The translations under genes and the position numbers were made by a program. A DNA stretch of 64,000 nucleotides from DATJFQ01 sp035492775 (GTDB lineage Bacteria; Acidobacteriota; Vicinamibacteria; Vicinamibacterales; 2-12-FULL-66-21): the NCBI GenBank assembly GCA_035492775.1, contig DATJIW010000097.1:37250-101249 (forward strand), given 5' to 3'. A model generated the notes under the pieces. It saw nothing but the letters and a program-made list of their open reading frames with translations, did not search any database and was not told where the DNA came from. Shown here one piece after another: positions 10,658-19,139 of this stretch (positions within the stretch are counted from its first letter, which is position 1; every line of letters starts with the position of its first letter).

Positions 10658-10747
10658 TGGTGCCGGGGGTGGGAATCGAACCCACACGATCCTTTTGAGA
10701 TCTTCGGATTTTAAGTCCGATGCGTCTGCCAGTTTCGCCACCCCGGC
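10658..10747 (-). tRNA. tRNA-Leu (anticodon UAA)
   Basis: On the minus strand the acceptor stem GCCGGGG/CCCCGGC pairs perfectly. A D-arm (GCG...CGC around AAACTGGCAGA), an anticodon stem TCGGA/TCCGA with loop CTTAAAA (anticodon TAA), a long class II variable arm (GATCTCAAAAGGATC) and a T-arm GTGGG-TTCGATT-CCCAC follow. Discriminator A and an encoded CCA end are at 10658-10661. The long variable arm and anticodon both indicate leucine. It is 90 bases long including CCA. It stands alone, transcribed towards the small hypotheticals. Confidence 0.97.
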
Positions 10748-10867
10748 ACAGCCCGGATTGTCCCATATTGGTCTCTCGTCCGCCCGTGCGCCAATGCGGG
10801 TCGCTGACTCACTGCGATCCCGCCCGCGCGATGAAACATGCGGCACCCTGATACCGTCTTGGGTCCC

Positions 10868-13297
10868 ATGGACGCCCTGCGGCTCGAGATCCGCTATGCC
10901 ATCCGCAGCCTGACCCGCCACTCCGCTTTGTCGGCGATCGCCGTATTGACGCTGGCCGTGGGCGTGGGCGCGAACACCGTCGCCTTCTCCGCGCTGGATG
11001 CCCTGCTCTCGCATCCCTTCGCATTCCCGCATGTTGATCGGCTCGGGTGGGTGATGCTGAAGGGCCCGAACAGCCAGGATGGCCAGTTGTCGGCGAGCGA
11101 ATTCGAAGACCTGCGGCGTACGAGCCGCGCCTTCGACAGCGTTGCGGCGTCGGCAGGCGTGACCCTGGCGGTCGAGACAGACGGTCACGCCGAACAGATC
11201 TTTGCATCGCTGGTCTCACCCCACTTCTTCGAGGCGATCGATGCGCACGCCGAAGTCGGGAGAACGCTGCAATCGGACGACGCTGCCGCCGTCGTGGAGA
11301 TTCCAGGCGTCATCAGCCATCGATTCTGGAGCAAGACGCTCAACGGATCCGCAATCGACGGCAGAACACTGAAGATCGGCGGGAGGCTCGTATCCATCGT
11401 CGGCGTGATGCCCGACACCTTTCAGGGACCGACGGGCGTCTATGCACCAGAGATCTGGCTGCCGCTCGATCGCCTCGACGTGCTCGGCGTCGCCGGTGAC
11501 ATCCGGAGGCCCGAGTATGAGTGGCTTGGCGTGTTCGCGCGGCTTGCGCCCGGCGCCAACCTCACGCAGGCGCAAACGGAGCTCGCCGGCTATGCAGCGC
11601 GCTGGAAACTGGCATCCCCGGCCACCCGCAACAGCCGCACGTTCAACCTCAGGTTCTATCCCATGCGCGACGGCCATCCCGAACTCCAGCAGATTGCGCC
11701 TTATGCCTGGCTAACGATGGCGATCGTGGGTGTCGTGCTGCTGCTCGCCTGTTTCAACGTGACTACCCTTCTCCTGACCCGCGCGAGCGAGCGACGGCGC
11801 GAAATCAGCATTCGGATGGCGCTCGGGTCCGGCCGCGCACGCGTCGTTCGTGGACTGCTGATCGAAGGGCTCCTCATGGCGGCCGTAAGCGGCCTGGCCG
11901 CGCTCGTGCTGGCCGCATGGAGCGAACAGCTGCTTGGCGTGTTCGCCCTGCCCGCGCCCGTTCCGCAACGCCTCCGGATGGCAATCGACGCCCGGCTCGT
12001 CGAGTTCACCGGCGTGATGGTGCTGGTCGCGGGCGTGTTGCCGGCGCTCCTGCCAGCGCTTCACGCGACGGGCCGCAGGATCAGCCAATCCATGCGGACG
12101 GAGGCTGCCTTTGGGAACGGACGGCCGTCCAGGATCGCCAATGCGTTCGTGATCGCGCAAATCGCCGGGTCCACGCTCTTCCTGGCTGTTGCCCTGCTCT
12201 GCGTGCGGAGCTTCGCCGTTGCGGCGGCTTTCAACCCCGGATTCGATGTCGATCATGTCGTGGTCGCGAATCTCGATCCGATGCATTTCGGGATGGATGT
12301 GCCTCGCACGCGTGTCCTGCTCGACGCGTTGCTTCAGCAGCTGTCGACGGCGCCCGCAATCGCGCAGATTGCTGCCGCCGACCGCGTGCCCTTCTCGGTC
12401 GGTTACCCGCACACCGAGGCCGTGGCCGCACCCGGGGAGGCCTGCGCCGAGACCGGTTGCCGTCCGGTCCTCACCTATGCGGTGACATCAGGTCACTTCG
12501 GCGCGCTTGGTATGCGCATCGTGAACGGCCGCGAACTGACGCCGGCAGAAGTTCGTGCAGGTTCCGCGGTCGTCATCAACGAAGCGCTTGCGATGGCACG
12601 CTTCCCGGAAGGTCACGCCGTCGGGCAGACGCTCATGATCGGGCGTCCCGCGCGAACGGTTCTAGTAGCGGGAGTCGTGACGAACGTCAACCAGTATCGA
12701 CTGGGTGAACCGTCGACACCGGTGCTGTATCGTGCGCTCACAGACGCCGATCTCGCCCATGGCTTCGCCCTTGTCGCCCGCGCGTCCGACGATCCCCGCG
12801 CAGCAGTCGTTGCCTTGCGCGACGCGATCGGTTCGGCCGCTCCTGGCATCCCTGCCGGCTCAATCGAGCGCATGCGCGACCGTCTCGCGTTGCCGCTCTG
12901 GCCATATCGGACTGGCGCTGAATTCTTCCTGGCGTGCGGCGCGCTCGCGCTGCTGCTGGCAACAGTCGGATTGTTCGGCTCCACGTACTTCACGGTCCGC
13001 CGGCGAACGCGCGAGTTCGGCATCCGCATTGCGGTCGGCGCGCGCCCGCGCGATGTCATGCGGCAGGTCCTTGGTGAAGGATTACGTCTCAGCGTGCCGG
13101 GTGCCGCGCTGGGCTTGACCGCGGCGCTCATCGCGGGCCGTCTGCTGTCGCGTCTGCTCTACGGCGTGAGCCCATTGGATCTTCTCAGCTTCGGGGGAGC
13201 GGCCGCGATCCAGACTGCCGTTGCCGTCATCGCGTGCGTGCTGCCGGCGCGTCGCGCTACTCAGACCGACCCGGTGACAGTTCTCAAGAGCGACTGA
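10868..13297 (+). CDS. ADOP-type FtsX/MacB-like permease
   Basis: An 809-residue ADOP membrane protein starting at ATG 10868 (an upstream in-frame ATG at 10838 would add ten residues without similarity). It begins LRLEIRYAIRSLTRHSAL and TM1 AVLTLAVGVGANTVAFSALDALL. The two periplasmic domains each precede a three-TM FtsX unit: first near IVGVVLLLACFNVTTLLL with RREISIRMALGSGRARVVRGLL, and last near LALLLATVGLFGSTYF with RTREFGIRIAVGARPRDVMRQVL. It ends PARRATQTDPVTVLKSD. No ATPase or regulator is next to it; it stands alone downstream of the divergently oriented tRNA. Substrate is unknown. Confidence 0.87.
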   Translation: MDALRLEIRYAIRSLTRHSALSAIAVLTLAVGVGANTVAFSALDALLSHPFAFPHVDRLGWVMLKGPNSQDGQLSASEFEDLRRTSRAFDSVAASAGVTLAVETDGHAEQIFASLVSPHFFEAIDAHAEVGRTLQSDDAAAVVEIPGVISHRFWSKTLNGSAIDGRTLKIGGRLVSIVGVMPDTFQGPTGVYAPEIWLPLDRLDVLGVAGDIRRPEYEWLGVFARLAPGANLTQAQTELAGYAARWKLASPATRNSRTFNLRFYPMRDGHPELQQIAPYAWLTMAIVGVVLLLACFNVTTLLLTRASERRREISIRMALGSGRARVVRGLLIEGLLMAAVSGLAALVLAAWSEQLLGVFALPAPVPQRLRMAIDARLVEFTGVMVLVAGVLPALLPALHATGRRISQSMRTEAAFGNGRPSRIANAFVIAQIAGSTLFLAVALLCVRSFAVAAAFNPGFDVDHVVVANLDPMHFGMDVPRTRVLLDALLQQLSTAPAIAQIAAADRVPFSVGYPHTEAVAAPGEACAETGCRPVLTYAVTSGHFGALGMRIVNGRELTPAEVRAGSAVVINEALAMARFPEGHAVGQTLMIGRPARTVLVAGVVTNVNQYRLGEPSTPVLYRALTDADLAHGFALVARASDDPRAAVVALRDAIGSAAPGIPAGSIERMRDRLALPLWPYRTGAEFFLACGALALLLATVGLFGSTYFTVRRRTREFGIRIAVGARPRDVMRQVLGEGLRLSVPGAALGLTAALIAGRLLSRLLYGVSPLDLLSFGGAAAIQTAVAVIACVLPARRATQTDPVTVLKSD

Positions 13298-13312
13298 CTT
13301 TCCCGAGATCCC

Positions 13313-13382
13313 GCTTGCCGCTTGCCGGTTGCCGGACCGGAGCCTCGAGACTGGTAAATGGAAACTGGCAACTGGAACTGGT
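13313..13382. repeat. Short degenerate repeats (TTGCCG and AACTGG units)
   Basis: Downstream of the ADOP gene, GCTTGCCGCTTGCCGGTTGCC (13313-13333) and AAACTGGCAACTGGAACTGG (13362-13381) are built from 6-7 base near-tandem units. They resemble in style, though not in sequence, the TTGGGAG heptamers at 61972-62014. The 13298-13538 gap holds no gene that could be supported. Confidence 0.45.
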
Positions 13383-13538
13383 TCAGGCGCTATACCGTTT
13401 CAGAACTCGCCCCCACCTGACGGTTCCGTCTCCGCGTTGCGCCAGACCTACCGGAAATCCTCGAAAATCTGCGTCCCGTCCACGGCACCCGAGTTGCTCT
13501 GCCGACGTGTGGACCCGTCCGCAAAGGCAGCCGCCGCC

Positions 13539-14210
13539 ATGAAATGCCCGTATCGCATCCTCGTCATCGACGACGACGAGCACGCCCTGATTGGCATGTC
13601 CGAACTGCTCTGCGACCAGGGACATGACGTCACGGCCGCGAGCACGTACGACGAAGCCAAGGCGGCGCTCGCCGGGGCAGCGTTCGACTTGCTCGTCACC
13701 GACGTGCACCTTCGCGCGTACAACGGACTCCATCTCGTGATGCACAGCCGCGCCGCTCATCCCGAGATGGCCGTCGTCATCACCACGGGATACGACGAAC
13801 CGGCGCTCTCGCTCGAAGCGAGCCGCTACAACGCGCGCTTCGTGAAGAAGCCGATCCATCCCGAGGAGTTTCTGAGGACGATCGACGACGCGCTCGGCAC
13901 GGTACGGCGCCAGCGGCGCTGGCCGCGCAAGCGCGTCGACGGCGGGTTCCGCGTGACGGCCGGCGGCCGGCCTGCGGCTGTCGTGGACGTCTCGTATGGA
14001 GGCCTGCGCCTCGAACTTCAGCAAGGCGAGCCGCTGCCGCCGACGTTCGACGTCGAAATGGCGAGCATCGGATTGCACCTGATGGTGGAACCCGTCTGGG
14101 CCGCCGTGATCCCGCAGACCGGGACTACGATCTGCGGCGCGGCGCTGACGGAGCACGAAACTCCGGCGGCCGAAGCCTGGCACGCCATCGTCGATCGGCT
14201 GAACACGTGA
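13539..14210 (+). CDS. Response regulator: receiver domain plus PilZ (c-di-GMP binding) domain
   Basis: A 223-residue cytosolic protein. The receiver (residues 5-120) keeps the acidic pair (IDDDE, 11-13), phospho-acceptor Asp55 (LVTDVHL), the Thr/Ser switch (ITTGY) and Lys at about 104 (VKKPIHPEEF). The C-terminal PilZ domain (123-220) has an Arg cluster RRQRRWPRKR and DVSYGGL (150-156), the two motifs that bind cyclic di-GMP. Known biology of PilZ proteins suggests control of motility or polysaccharide secretion; the target is unknown. Start: ATG 13539 gives the normal receiver N-terminus, though the frame is open 70 codons upstream. No histidine kinase is adjacent. Confidence 0.88.
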   Translation: MKCPYRILVIDDDEHALIGMSELLCDQGHDVTAASTYDEAKAALAGAAFDLLVTDVHLRAYNGLHLVMHSRAAHPEMAVVITTGYDEPALSLEASRYNARFVKKPIHPEEFLRTIDDALGTVRRQRRWPRKRVDGGFRVTAGGRPAAVVDVSYGGLRLELQQGEPLPPTFDVEMASIGLHLMVEPVWAAVIPQTGTTICGAALTEHETPAAEAWHAIVDRLNT

Positions 14211-14235
14211 GTTGGTGATTCCCCAGCGCCGTTGC

Positions 14236-14241
14236 TACAGT
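14236..14241 (+). promoter_or_regulatory. Likely -10 box (TACAGT) of the amidase gene
   Basis: TACAGT ends 9 bases before ATG 14251, so the transcript would have almost no leader. The position supports ATG 14251 over the upstream in-frame GTG at 14212, which lies ahead of the box. Confidence 0.4.
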
Positions 14242-14250
14242 AGCGGCGCC

Positions 14251-15837
14251 ATGATCAAGCATCTTGCCGCCGCCGGGCTGGCCGCCGCACTGCTGCAGGC
14301 CGCCGCTCCTCCCCAGGCACCGTTTCCGCTCGAAGAAGCCACCGCCGCACAGTTGCAGGACTGGATGACGTCGGGACGCTACACCGCCCGGCAAATCGCG
14401 CAGCTGTACCTCGATCGCATCGAACAGATCGACCGGCAGGGTCCCTCGCTGCGCTCGGTGATCGAGGTCAATCCCGACGCGCTCACGATCGCCGACGCGC
14501 TGGACAAGGAGCGCGCCGAAAAAGGTCCGCGCGGGCCGCTTCACGGCATTCCCATCCTGATCAAAGACAACATCGACACCGGCGATCGGATGTCGACGAC
14601 CGCCGGGTCGCTGGCGCTCGAAGGCTCCCATCCCCTGCACGACGCGTTCGTGGTTACGCGGCTGCGCGAGGCCGGAGTCGTCATCCTCGGCAAGACGAAC
14701 CTGAGTGAATGGGCGAACTTCCGGTCGACGCGATCGACGAGCGGCTGGAGCGGACGCGGCGGACTCGTGAAGAACCCGTACGCACTCGACCGCAACGCCT
14801 GCGGATCGAGTTCCGGAACCGGCGTCGCGATCGCGGCGAATCTCGCCGCGATCGGAATAGGCACCGAAACCGACGGCTCCATCGTCTGTCCGTCGGGGAC
14901 GAACGGACTGGTCGGGATCAAGCCCACCGTCGGACTCGTCAGCCGTTCGGGCATCATCCCGATCTCACACTCGCAGGACACGGCGGGTCCGATGGCTAGA
15001 ACCGTCGCAGACGCGGCGTTGCTCCTCGGCGCAATGACCGGCGTGGACCGCGCCGACGCCGCCAGTCCGGCAAGCGCGTCGCATGCCGCCCGCGACTATA
15101 CGAAAGCGCTCGACGCGAACGCACTGAAGGGCGCGCGCATCGGCGTCGCGCGAAAGCAGTACTTCGGCTACAGCAGCGTCACCGACGCGATCACCGAGAA
15201 GGCGATCGCGGACATGAAGGCCGCCGGAGCGGCCATCGTCGATCCCGCTGACATTCCGACGGCGTCGAAAACGGACTCGTGTGAGAACGAAGTCCTGCAG
15301 ACCGAGTTCAAAGCCGACATCGCCAAGTACCTGGCATCGCTCGGGCCGTCGGCGCAGCGGAAGACGCTCGCGGATCTCATCGCGTTCAACGACGCGAACA
15401 AGGACCGCGAAATGCCGTACTTCGGCCAGGAAGTCTTTCTGCAGTCGCAGAAACGCGGAAGTCTGACCAGCCCCAAATACCTCGCGGCGCGCACCACCTG
15501 CCGCGCGCTCGCGCGGGCGCAGGGGATCGACTTCGTGCTCCGTCAGCACCGCCTCGATGCGATCGTCGCGCCAACGGGCGGCCCGGCATGGACGACGGAT
15601 CTGGTCAACGGGGATCATTTCGGCGGAGCGAGTTCGACGCCCGCCGCCGTGGCAGGCTATCCGAGCATCACCGTACCGGCCGGGTACGCCTTCGGACTGC
15701 CGGTCGGCATCTCCTTCATGGGCACGGCATGGTCGGAATCGAGACTCATCGCGCTCGCGTTCGCGTACGAGCAGGCGACGAAACACCGGGTACCGCCGAA
15801 GTTTCTCCCTCGAGCTGCGCTCGAGGCAGAAAAATGA
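14251..15837 (+). CDS. Secreted amidase (amidase-signature family)
   Basis: A 528-residue protein with a signal-peptide-like N-terminus (HLAAAGLAAALLQAAAPP). It belongs to the amidase-signature hydrolases (Ser-cisSer-Lys triad), which cleave amide bonds. Catalytic Lys is in GIPILIKDNIDT (about residue 105), the cis-Ser in ACGSSSGTGVAIAAN (about 186-187), and the nucleophile Ser in ETDGSIVCPSGTNGLVG (about 210). The KPTVGLVSRSGIIPISHSQDTAGPM block is typical. This is not GatA, because it is secreted and has no gatB/gatC partner. It resembles the periplasmic amidases common in Acidobacteria and Bacteroidetes; the substrate cannot be told from sequence. Confidence 0.9.
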   Translation: MIKHLAAAGLAAALLQAAAPPQAPFPLEEATAAQLQDWMTSGRYTARQIAQLYLDRIEQIDRQGPSLRSVIEVNPDALTIADALDKERAEKGPRGPLHGIPILIKDNIDTGDRMSTTAGSLALEGSHPLHDAFVVTRLREAGVVILGKTNLSEWANFRSTRSTSGWSGRGGLVKNPYALDRNACGSSSGTGVAIAANLAAIGIGTETDGSIVCPSGTNGLVGIKPTVGLVSRSGIIPISHSQDTAGPMARTVADAALLLGAMTGVDRADAASPASASHAARDYTKALDANALKGARIGVARKQYFGYSSVTDAITEKAIADMKAAGAAIVDPADIPTASKTDSCENEVLQTEFKADIAKYLASLGPSAQRKTLADLIAFNDANKDREMPYFGQEVFLQSQKRGSLTSPKYLAARTTCRALARAQGIDFVLRQHRLDAIVAPTGGPAWTTDLVNGDHFGGASSTPAAVAGYPSITVPAGYAFGLPVGISFMGTAWSESRLIALAFAYEQATKHRVPPKFLPRAALEAEK

Positions 15838-15864
15838 TTTCGGAGCTGCCGGAAATCCGTGCGC

Positions 15865-16215
15865 TCAGTGCACCGTAGCGCGCGGTACGGCCGCCGCGGC
15901 GATCACTCGCCGGACCATCGAATCGAGACGGTCCTGTTCGATCGCGAAGGGACCCGCGACGGCAGCGCCCATCGGGATTTCGACCGCAATTACGACGCCG
16001 CCTTCGATCGGTTCCACGATCCAGCTGAAACCGCGCAGCGCGACGTGACCGGCGGGGTTGTCGGGATTCTTCACACGGTCGATCGCGCGGAGGATCTGCT
16101 CCAGCACGATCTTCACGTCGCGCTCCATCCAGGCGCGCGGCTCGATGCCGTGCTCGATGTGTTCCGTCACCGCATCGTTGCGCTCGCGGAGCACGACTTC
16201 GACGTTGTACGTCAT
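15865..16215 (-). CDS. Small conserved protein of unknown function
   Basis: A 116-residue protein, mixed alpha/beta, starting TYNVEVVLRERNDAVTEHIE and containing a well-formed GFSWIVEPIEGGVVIAVEIPMGAAVAGPF region that looks like a compact beta-rich core. There is no signal peptide, transmembrane segment or cysteine motif. It starts 3 bases after the stop of the crotonase gene, so it is almost certainly translated from the same mRNA as that gene and the DUF255 gene. No family was recognised; a role linked to the CoA-thioester enzyme is only guessed from the operon. Confidence 0.75.
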   Translation of the reverse strand: MTYNVEVVLRERNDAVTEHIEHGIEPRAWMERDVKIVLEQILRAIDRVKNPDNPAGHVALRGFSWIVEPIEGGVVIAVEIPMGAAVAGPFAIEQDRLDSMVRRVIAAAAVPRATVH

Positions 16216-16218
16216 GAT

Positions 16219-16992
16219 CTATCGATCCTGCCAGCGCGGCGCGCGCTTCTGGAGAAACGCGGCAATCCCTTCAGGCGCATCCCGGGTCTGCATCAAATCC
16301 CGCAAGTATAGCCGCTCGAGCTCCGGCAGGAGAGCGCGCACCCGCGTCCTCAGCCCCGCCCGCGCCGCCTGGACGACGTAACGAAGCGTCGCCGCCGAGC
16401 GGCGCGCGAGACGTTCCGTAAACCACATGTCCACGCTGTCGGACAGCGCAGCCCCGGGCGCCACGAGCTCCACGAGACCCATCGCGAGGAGCTCCGCGGC
16501 GGACCGCGTCTCCCCCGTCACGAGCGCCCGCGTGGCCCGGGCGGCGCCGATCCGCTCGCCGAGCAGCACCGAGCCGGCAGGAGCAAATACGCCAAGCGCC
16601 ACCTCCGGCAATCCGAACGTCGCGTCGTCGGAAGCGAAAATGAAGTCGCACGCGAGCGCCAGCTCGAACCCGCCGCCGAGACACCGGCCTCGGACGACGG
16701 CGGCGGTCGGAGCGGGGGCGTCGAGCAGCGCATAGATCAGCTCGTGCATAGCCGGCAGTACCCGAGCGATCTCCTCGGGAACGTGCTCGGGCACGCTGGC
16801 CCCGAAACTGAAATCCGCACCTGCTCCTTCGAGCGTGATCAGTTTGAGATGCGGATTCTCGTCGAGACCCGACAGCGCCTCGGTCAGCAACTCGACCATC
16901 TCGGCCGTGATGATGTTGCCTTTCGAGTGCGAAAAGCGGAACGCGGCGCGCGTTCGATCGCTGTTGAACGCGACCGAAAGCGGCGTCGTCAT
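16219..16992 (-). CDS. Enoyl-CoA hydratase/isomerase, dienoyl-CoA hydratase-like
   Basis: A 257-residue crotonase-fold protein. The oxyanion-hole motifs are LEGAGADFSFGASVPEHVPEEIA and GRCLGGGFELALACDFIFASDDATFGLPEVALGVF. The SFGASVPEH wording and the acidic FGLPEV segment resemble cyclohexa-1,5-dienecarbonyl-CoA hydratases of anaerobic benzoyl-CoA breakdown more than ordinary fatty-acid enoyl-CoA hydratases. No other benzoyl-CoA pathway genes are present, so that assignment is tentative and another acyl-CoA hydration is possible. Its ATG overlaps the stop of the upstream DUF255 gene by 4 bases (ATGA), implying coupled translation. Confidence 0.8.
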   Translation of the reverse strand: MTTPLSVAFNSDRTRAAFRFSHSKGNIITAEMVELLTEALSGLDENPHLKLITLEGAGADFSFGASVPEHVPEEIARVLPAMHELIYALLDAPAPTAAVVRGRCLGGGFELALACDFIFASDDATFGLPEVALGVFAPAGSVLLGERIGAARATRALVTGETRSAAELLAMGLVELVAPGAALSDSVDMWFTERLARRSAATLRYVVQAARAGLRTRVRALLPELERLYLRDLMQTRDAPEGIAAFLQKRAPRWQDR

Positions 16993-19109
16993 CGGGCCTC
17001 CAACTGGGCGGACAATGCTTCCACGGTCGTCACCGGCTCGCGGCATACGAAATCGCGGCAGACGAAGGCTGTCGCGCGGCCGTCTCGAGGTTTCAATCCT
17101 CCGATGAAGGGCGCGAGCCTGGCGAGCGTCTCCTGCGCCGGTCCGGGATCCACCGGGATCACGATCGAGAACGGAAGGTAATGCCGCGCGACTTCCTCCT
17201 TCAGCGCGCACACATCGTCAGCATCCCCCGCCACGACGATCTGTCCTGCACCTGCATGCCACGCGCACAACCCTGCGAGCATGAACGGTATGGCGCGCGC
17301 CGCGCGGCCGGCCTGAGGGCCATATCGGCCCAGCACGCGTTCGACACGCTGACGCGCGTCATCGTCGCCGAGCAGATACGCCAGACGAAGCAGGTTCATG
17401 ACCGACACCGAACCCGCGGACGGTTCGGCGCCGTCATAGTCTTCCTTCAGACGCAGCAGGACCGTGGGATCCTCCCCGGTCGTACTGAACCAGCCGGCAT
17501 CCGCGGGATCCCAGAACAGGTCGTTCTGCCGTTGCTGCAGCTGGCGCGCCCAGGCGAGCCAGGATGGATTGCCGTCCGCCTCGAACAGCTCGAGCACACC
17601 CCAGATGAGACAGGCGTAGTCCTCGGCGTATGCGTGGATCGCCGCGTCGCCATCGCGATACCGCCTGAGGAGACGCTGCTCGTCGGGACGCCACATTCTT
17701 TCCTTGATGAACAACGCGGCACGGCGCGCCGCCGCCAGCCACTCCGTCGCGTCGGGGCGCGCCGGCAGGACGCGCGCCGCACGCGCGAGCGCGGCAATCA
17801 TGAGTCCGTTCCACGCGACGAGAACCTTGTCATCCCGATGAGGCCTGGGACGGCTCGCACGTGCTTCGAACAGCACGTGACGGGCGCGGCCGAGGGCGGC
17901 CATCACATCGTCTATGGATTTTCCGGTGCTGGCCGCCACATCTTCCAGCGAGCGCGCCGTGTAGAGAATATTCTGCCCCTGGAACTCCCCCTGCGGATCC
18001 TGCGGAGCATTGCCGCCGGACTGGACGCCGAAGCGCGCCCGGACGATCTCGGCGTCGGCCTCGAGCAGCTGCCCGATCTCCGCGTCGGTCCACACGTAGA
18101 ACGCGCCCTCGCGTTTTTCGGCCGTGGCAGCGTCCGGAAGGCTGTCGGCGTCCTCCGCAGAGTAGAAGCTGCCGGTTGAATCGCGCATGTCGCGCAGCAC
18201 GTATGCGATCGTGTCCTCCGCCACGGCGGCGAAGAAGCTCTGTCCCGTTGCCTGCGCGGCTTCGAGGAATGCCAGCGTCAGCTGCGCCTGGTCGTACAGC
18301 ATCTTCTCGAAGTGCGGCACCCTCCACGCAGCGTCCACCGAGTAGCGATGGAACCCTCCGCCGACGTGATCACGCATGCCGCCGAGCGCCATCGCCCGCA
18401 GTGTCGCCGAGACGGCTTCGAGCAGCGCGGCGTCACCTCCGCGCGCATACTCGCGCAGCAGAAAGAACAACTCCACCGGCCGTGGAAACTTCGGTGCATC
18501 CCCGAATCCGCCGTTGCGGCGGTCGAACGCTGCGAGGTACTGCGCCGCCGCTTCCTCGAGCGCGTCAGTGCCCGCGATCGTCGACTCAACGCGAGACCTC
18601 CCGTCGGCGCCAGTTACCGTCTTCAGCCGGTCGAACAACTCGGCCGCCGCGAATTCGACGCGCGATCGATCCTCCGTCCATACGCGGCGGATCTCCTCGA
18701 GCACGTCGATGAAGCCCGGCCGTCCCCACCGTGACGCGGGCGGAAAATAGGTTCCTCCGAAAAACGGTTTCAAATCCGGCGTCAGGAATACCGACATCGG
18801 CCATCCGCCGGAACCGGTGGTCGACTGCACGAAGGCCATATATATGCGATCGACGTCTGGGCGCTCCTCGCGATCGAGTTTGATCGATACGAACGACGCA
18901 TTCAGCCGGCGCGCGACGTCGTCGTTTTCGAACGACTCGTGCTCCATGACGTGGCACCAGTGGCACGTGGAGTAGCCGATCGAGAGAAAGATGGGTTTGT
19001 CCTCCCGTCGAGCCGCTTCGAACGCCTCGTCGCCCCACGCGTACCAATCGACGGGGTTGTTTGCATGTTGCAGGAGATACGGACTGCGTTCGCGCGCCAG
19101 ACGGTTCAT
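16989..19109 (-). CDS. DUF255 / YyaL-type thioredoxin-fold and six-hairpin glycosidase-like protein
   Basis: A 706-residue cytosolic protein of the widespread YyaL/SPATA20 family. Residues 1-165 are the DUF255 thioredoxin-like domain: RLARERSPYLLQHANNPVDW, IFLSIGYSTCHWCHVMEHESF (CxxC at about 47-50) and the cis-Pro region GGWPMSVFLTPDLKPFFGGTY. The rest is an alpha/alpha-toroid resembling six-hairpin glycosidases (FHRYSVDAAWRVPHFEKML, VLVAWNGLMIAALARAARVL). Biochemical role is not established for the family; redox activity is inferred from CxxC. ATG at 19109 is chosen because the family always starts at this N-terminal motif. It heads a three-gene operon and is divergent from the ABC exporter genes across 30 bases. 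Confidence 0.9.
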   Translation of the reverse strand: MNRLARERSPYLLQHANNPVDWYAWGDEAFEAARREDKPIFLSIGYSTCHWCHVMEHESFENDDVARRLNASFVSIKLDREERPDVDRIYMAFVQSTTGSGGWPMSVFLTPDLKPFFGGTYFPPASRWGRPGFIDVLEEIRRVWTEDRSRVEFAAAELFDRLKTVTGADGRSRVESTIAGTDALEEAAAQYLAAFDRRNGGFGDAPKFPRPVELFFLLREYARGGDAALLEAVSATLRAMALGGMRDHVGGGFHRYSVDAAWRVPHFEKMLYDQAQLTLAFLEAAQATGQSFFAAVAEDTIAYVLRDMRDSTGSFYSAEDADSLPDAATAEKREGAFYVWTDAEIGQLLEADAEIVRARFGVQSGGNAPQDPQGEFQGQNILYTARSLEDVAASTGKSIDDVMAALGRARHVLFEARASRPRPHRDDKVLVAWNGLMIAALARAARVLPARPDATEWLAAARRAALFIKERMWRPDEQRLLRRYRDGDAAIHAYAEDYACLIWGVLELFEADGNPSWLAWARQLQQRQNDLFWDPADAGWFSTTGEDPTVLLRLKEDYDGAEPSAGSVSVMNLLRLAYLLGDDDARQRVERVLGRYGPQAGRAARAIPFMLAGLCAWHAGAGQIVVAGDADDVCALKEEVARHYLPFSIVIPVDPGPAQETLARLAPFIGGLKPRDGRATAFVCRDFVCREPVTTVEALSAQLEAR

Positions 19110-19124
19110 ACGGCCATGCTGACA

Positions 19125-19130
19125 TAGAAT
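19125..19130 (+). promoter_or_regulatory. Likely -10 box (TAGAAT) of the ABC exporter operon
   Basis: TAGAAT ends 9 bases before ATG 19140. Only 30 bases separate this start from the divergent DUF255 start at 19109, so the two promoters must overlap each other or the neighbouring coding sequence, and a near-leaderless mRNA is expected. Confidence 0.5.
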
Positions 19131-19139
19131 CTCTGCGAC

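Noticed and set aside
10485..10766. 93-codon minus-strand frame through the tRNA-Leu gene
   Set aside because: The first part is the tRNA read as protein (RGGETGRRIGLKI is a familiar artefact of tRNA-Leu).
15865..19109. Aromatic (benzoyl-CoA) degradation island
   Set aside because: Only one dienoyl-CoA hydratase-like gene is present and no reductase, ligase or other pathway gene was found nearby.
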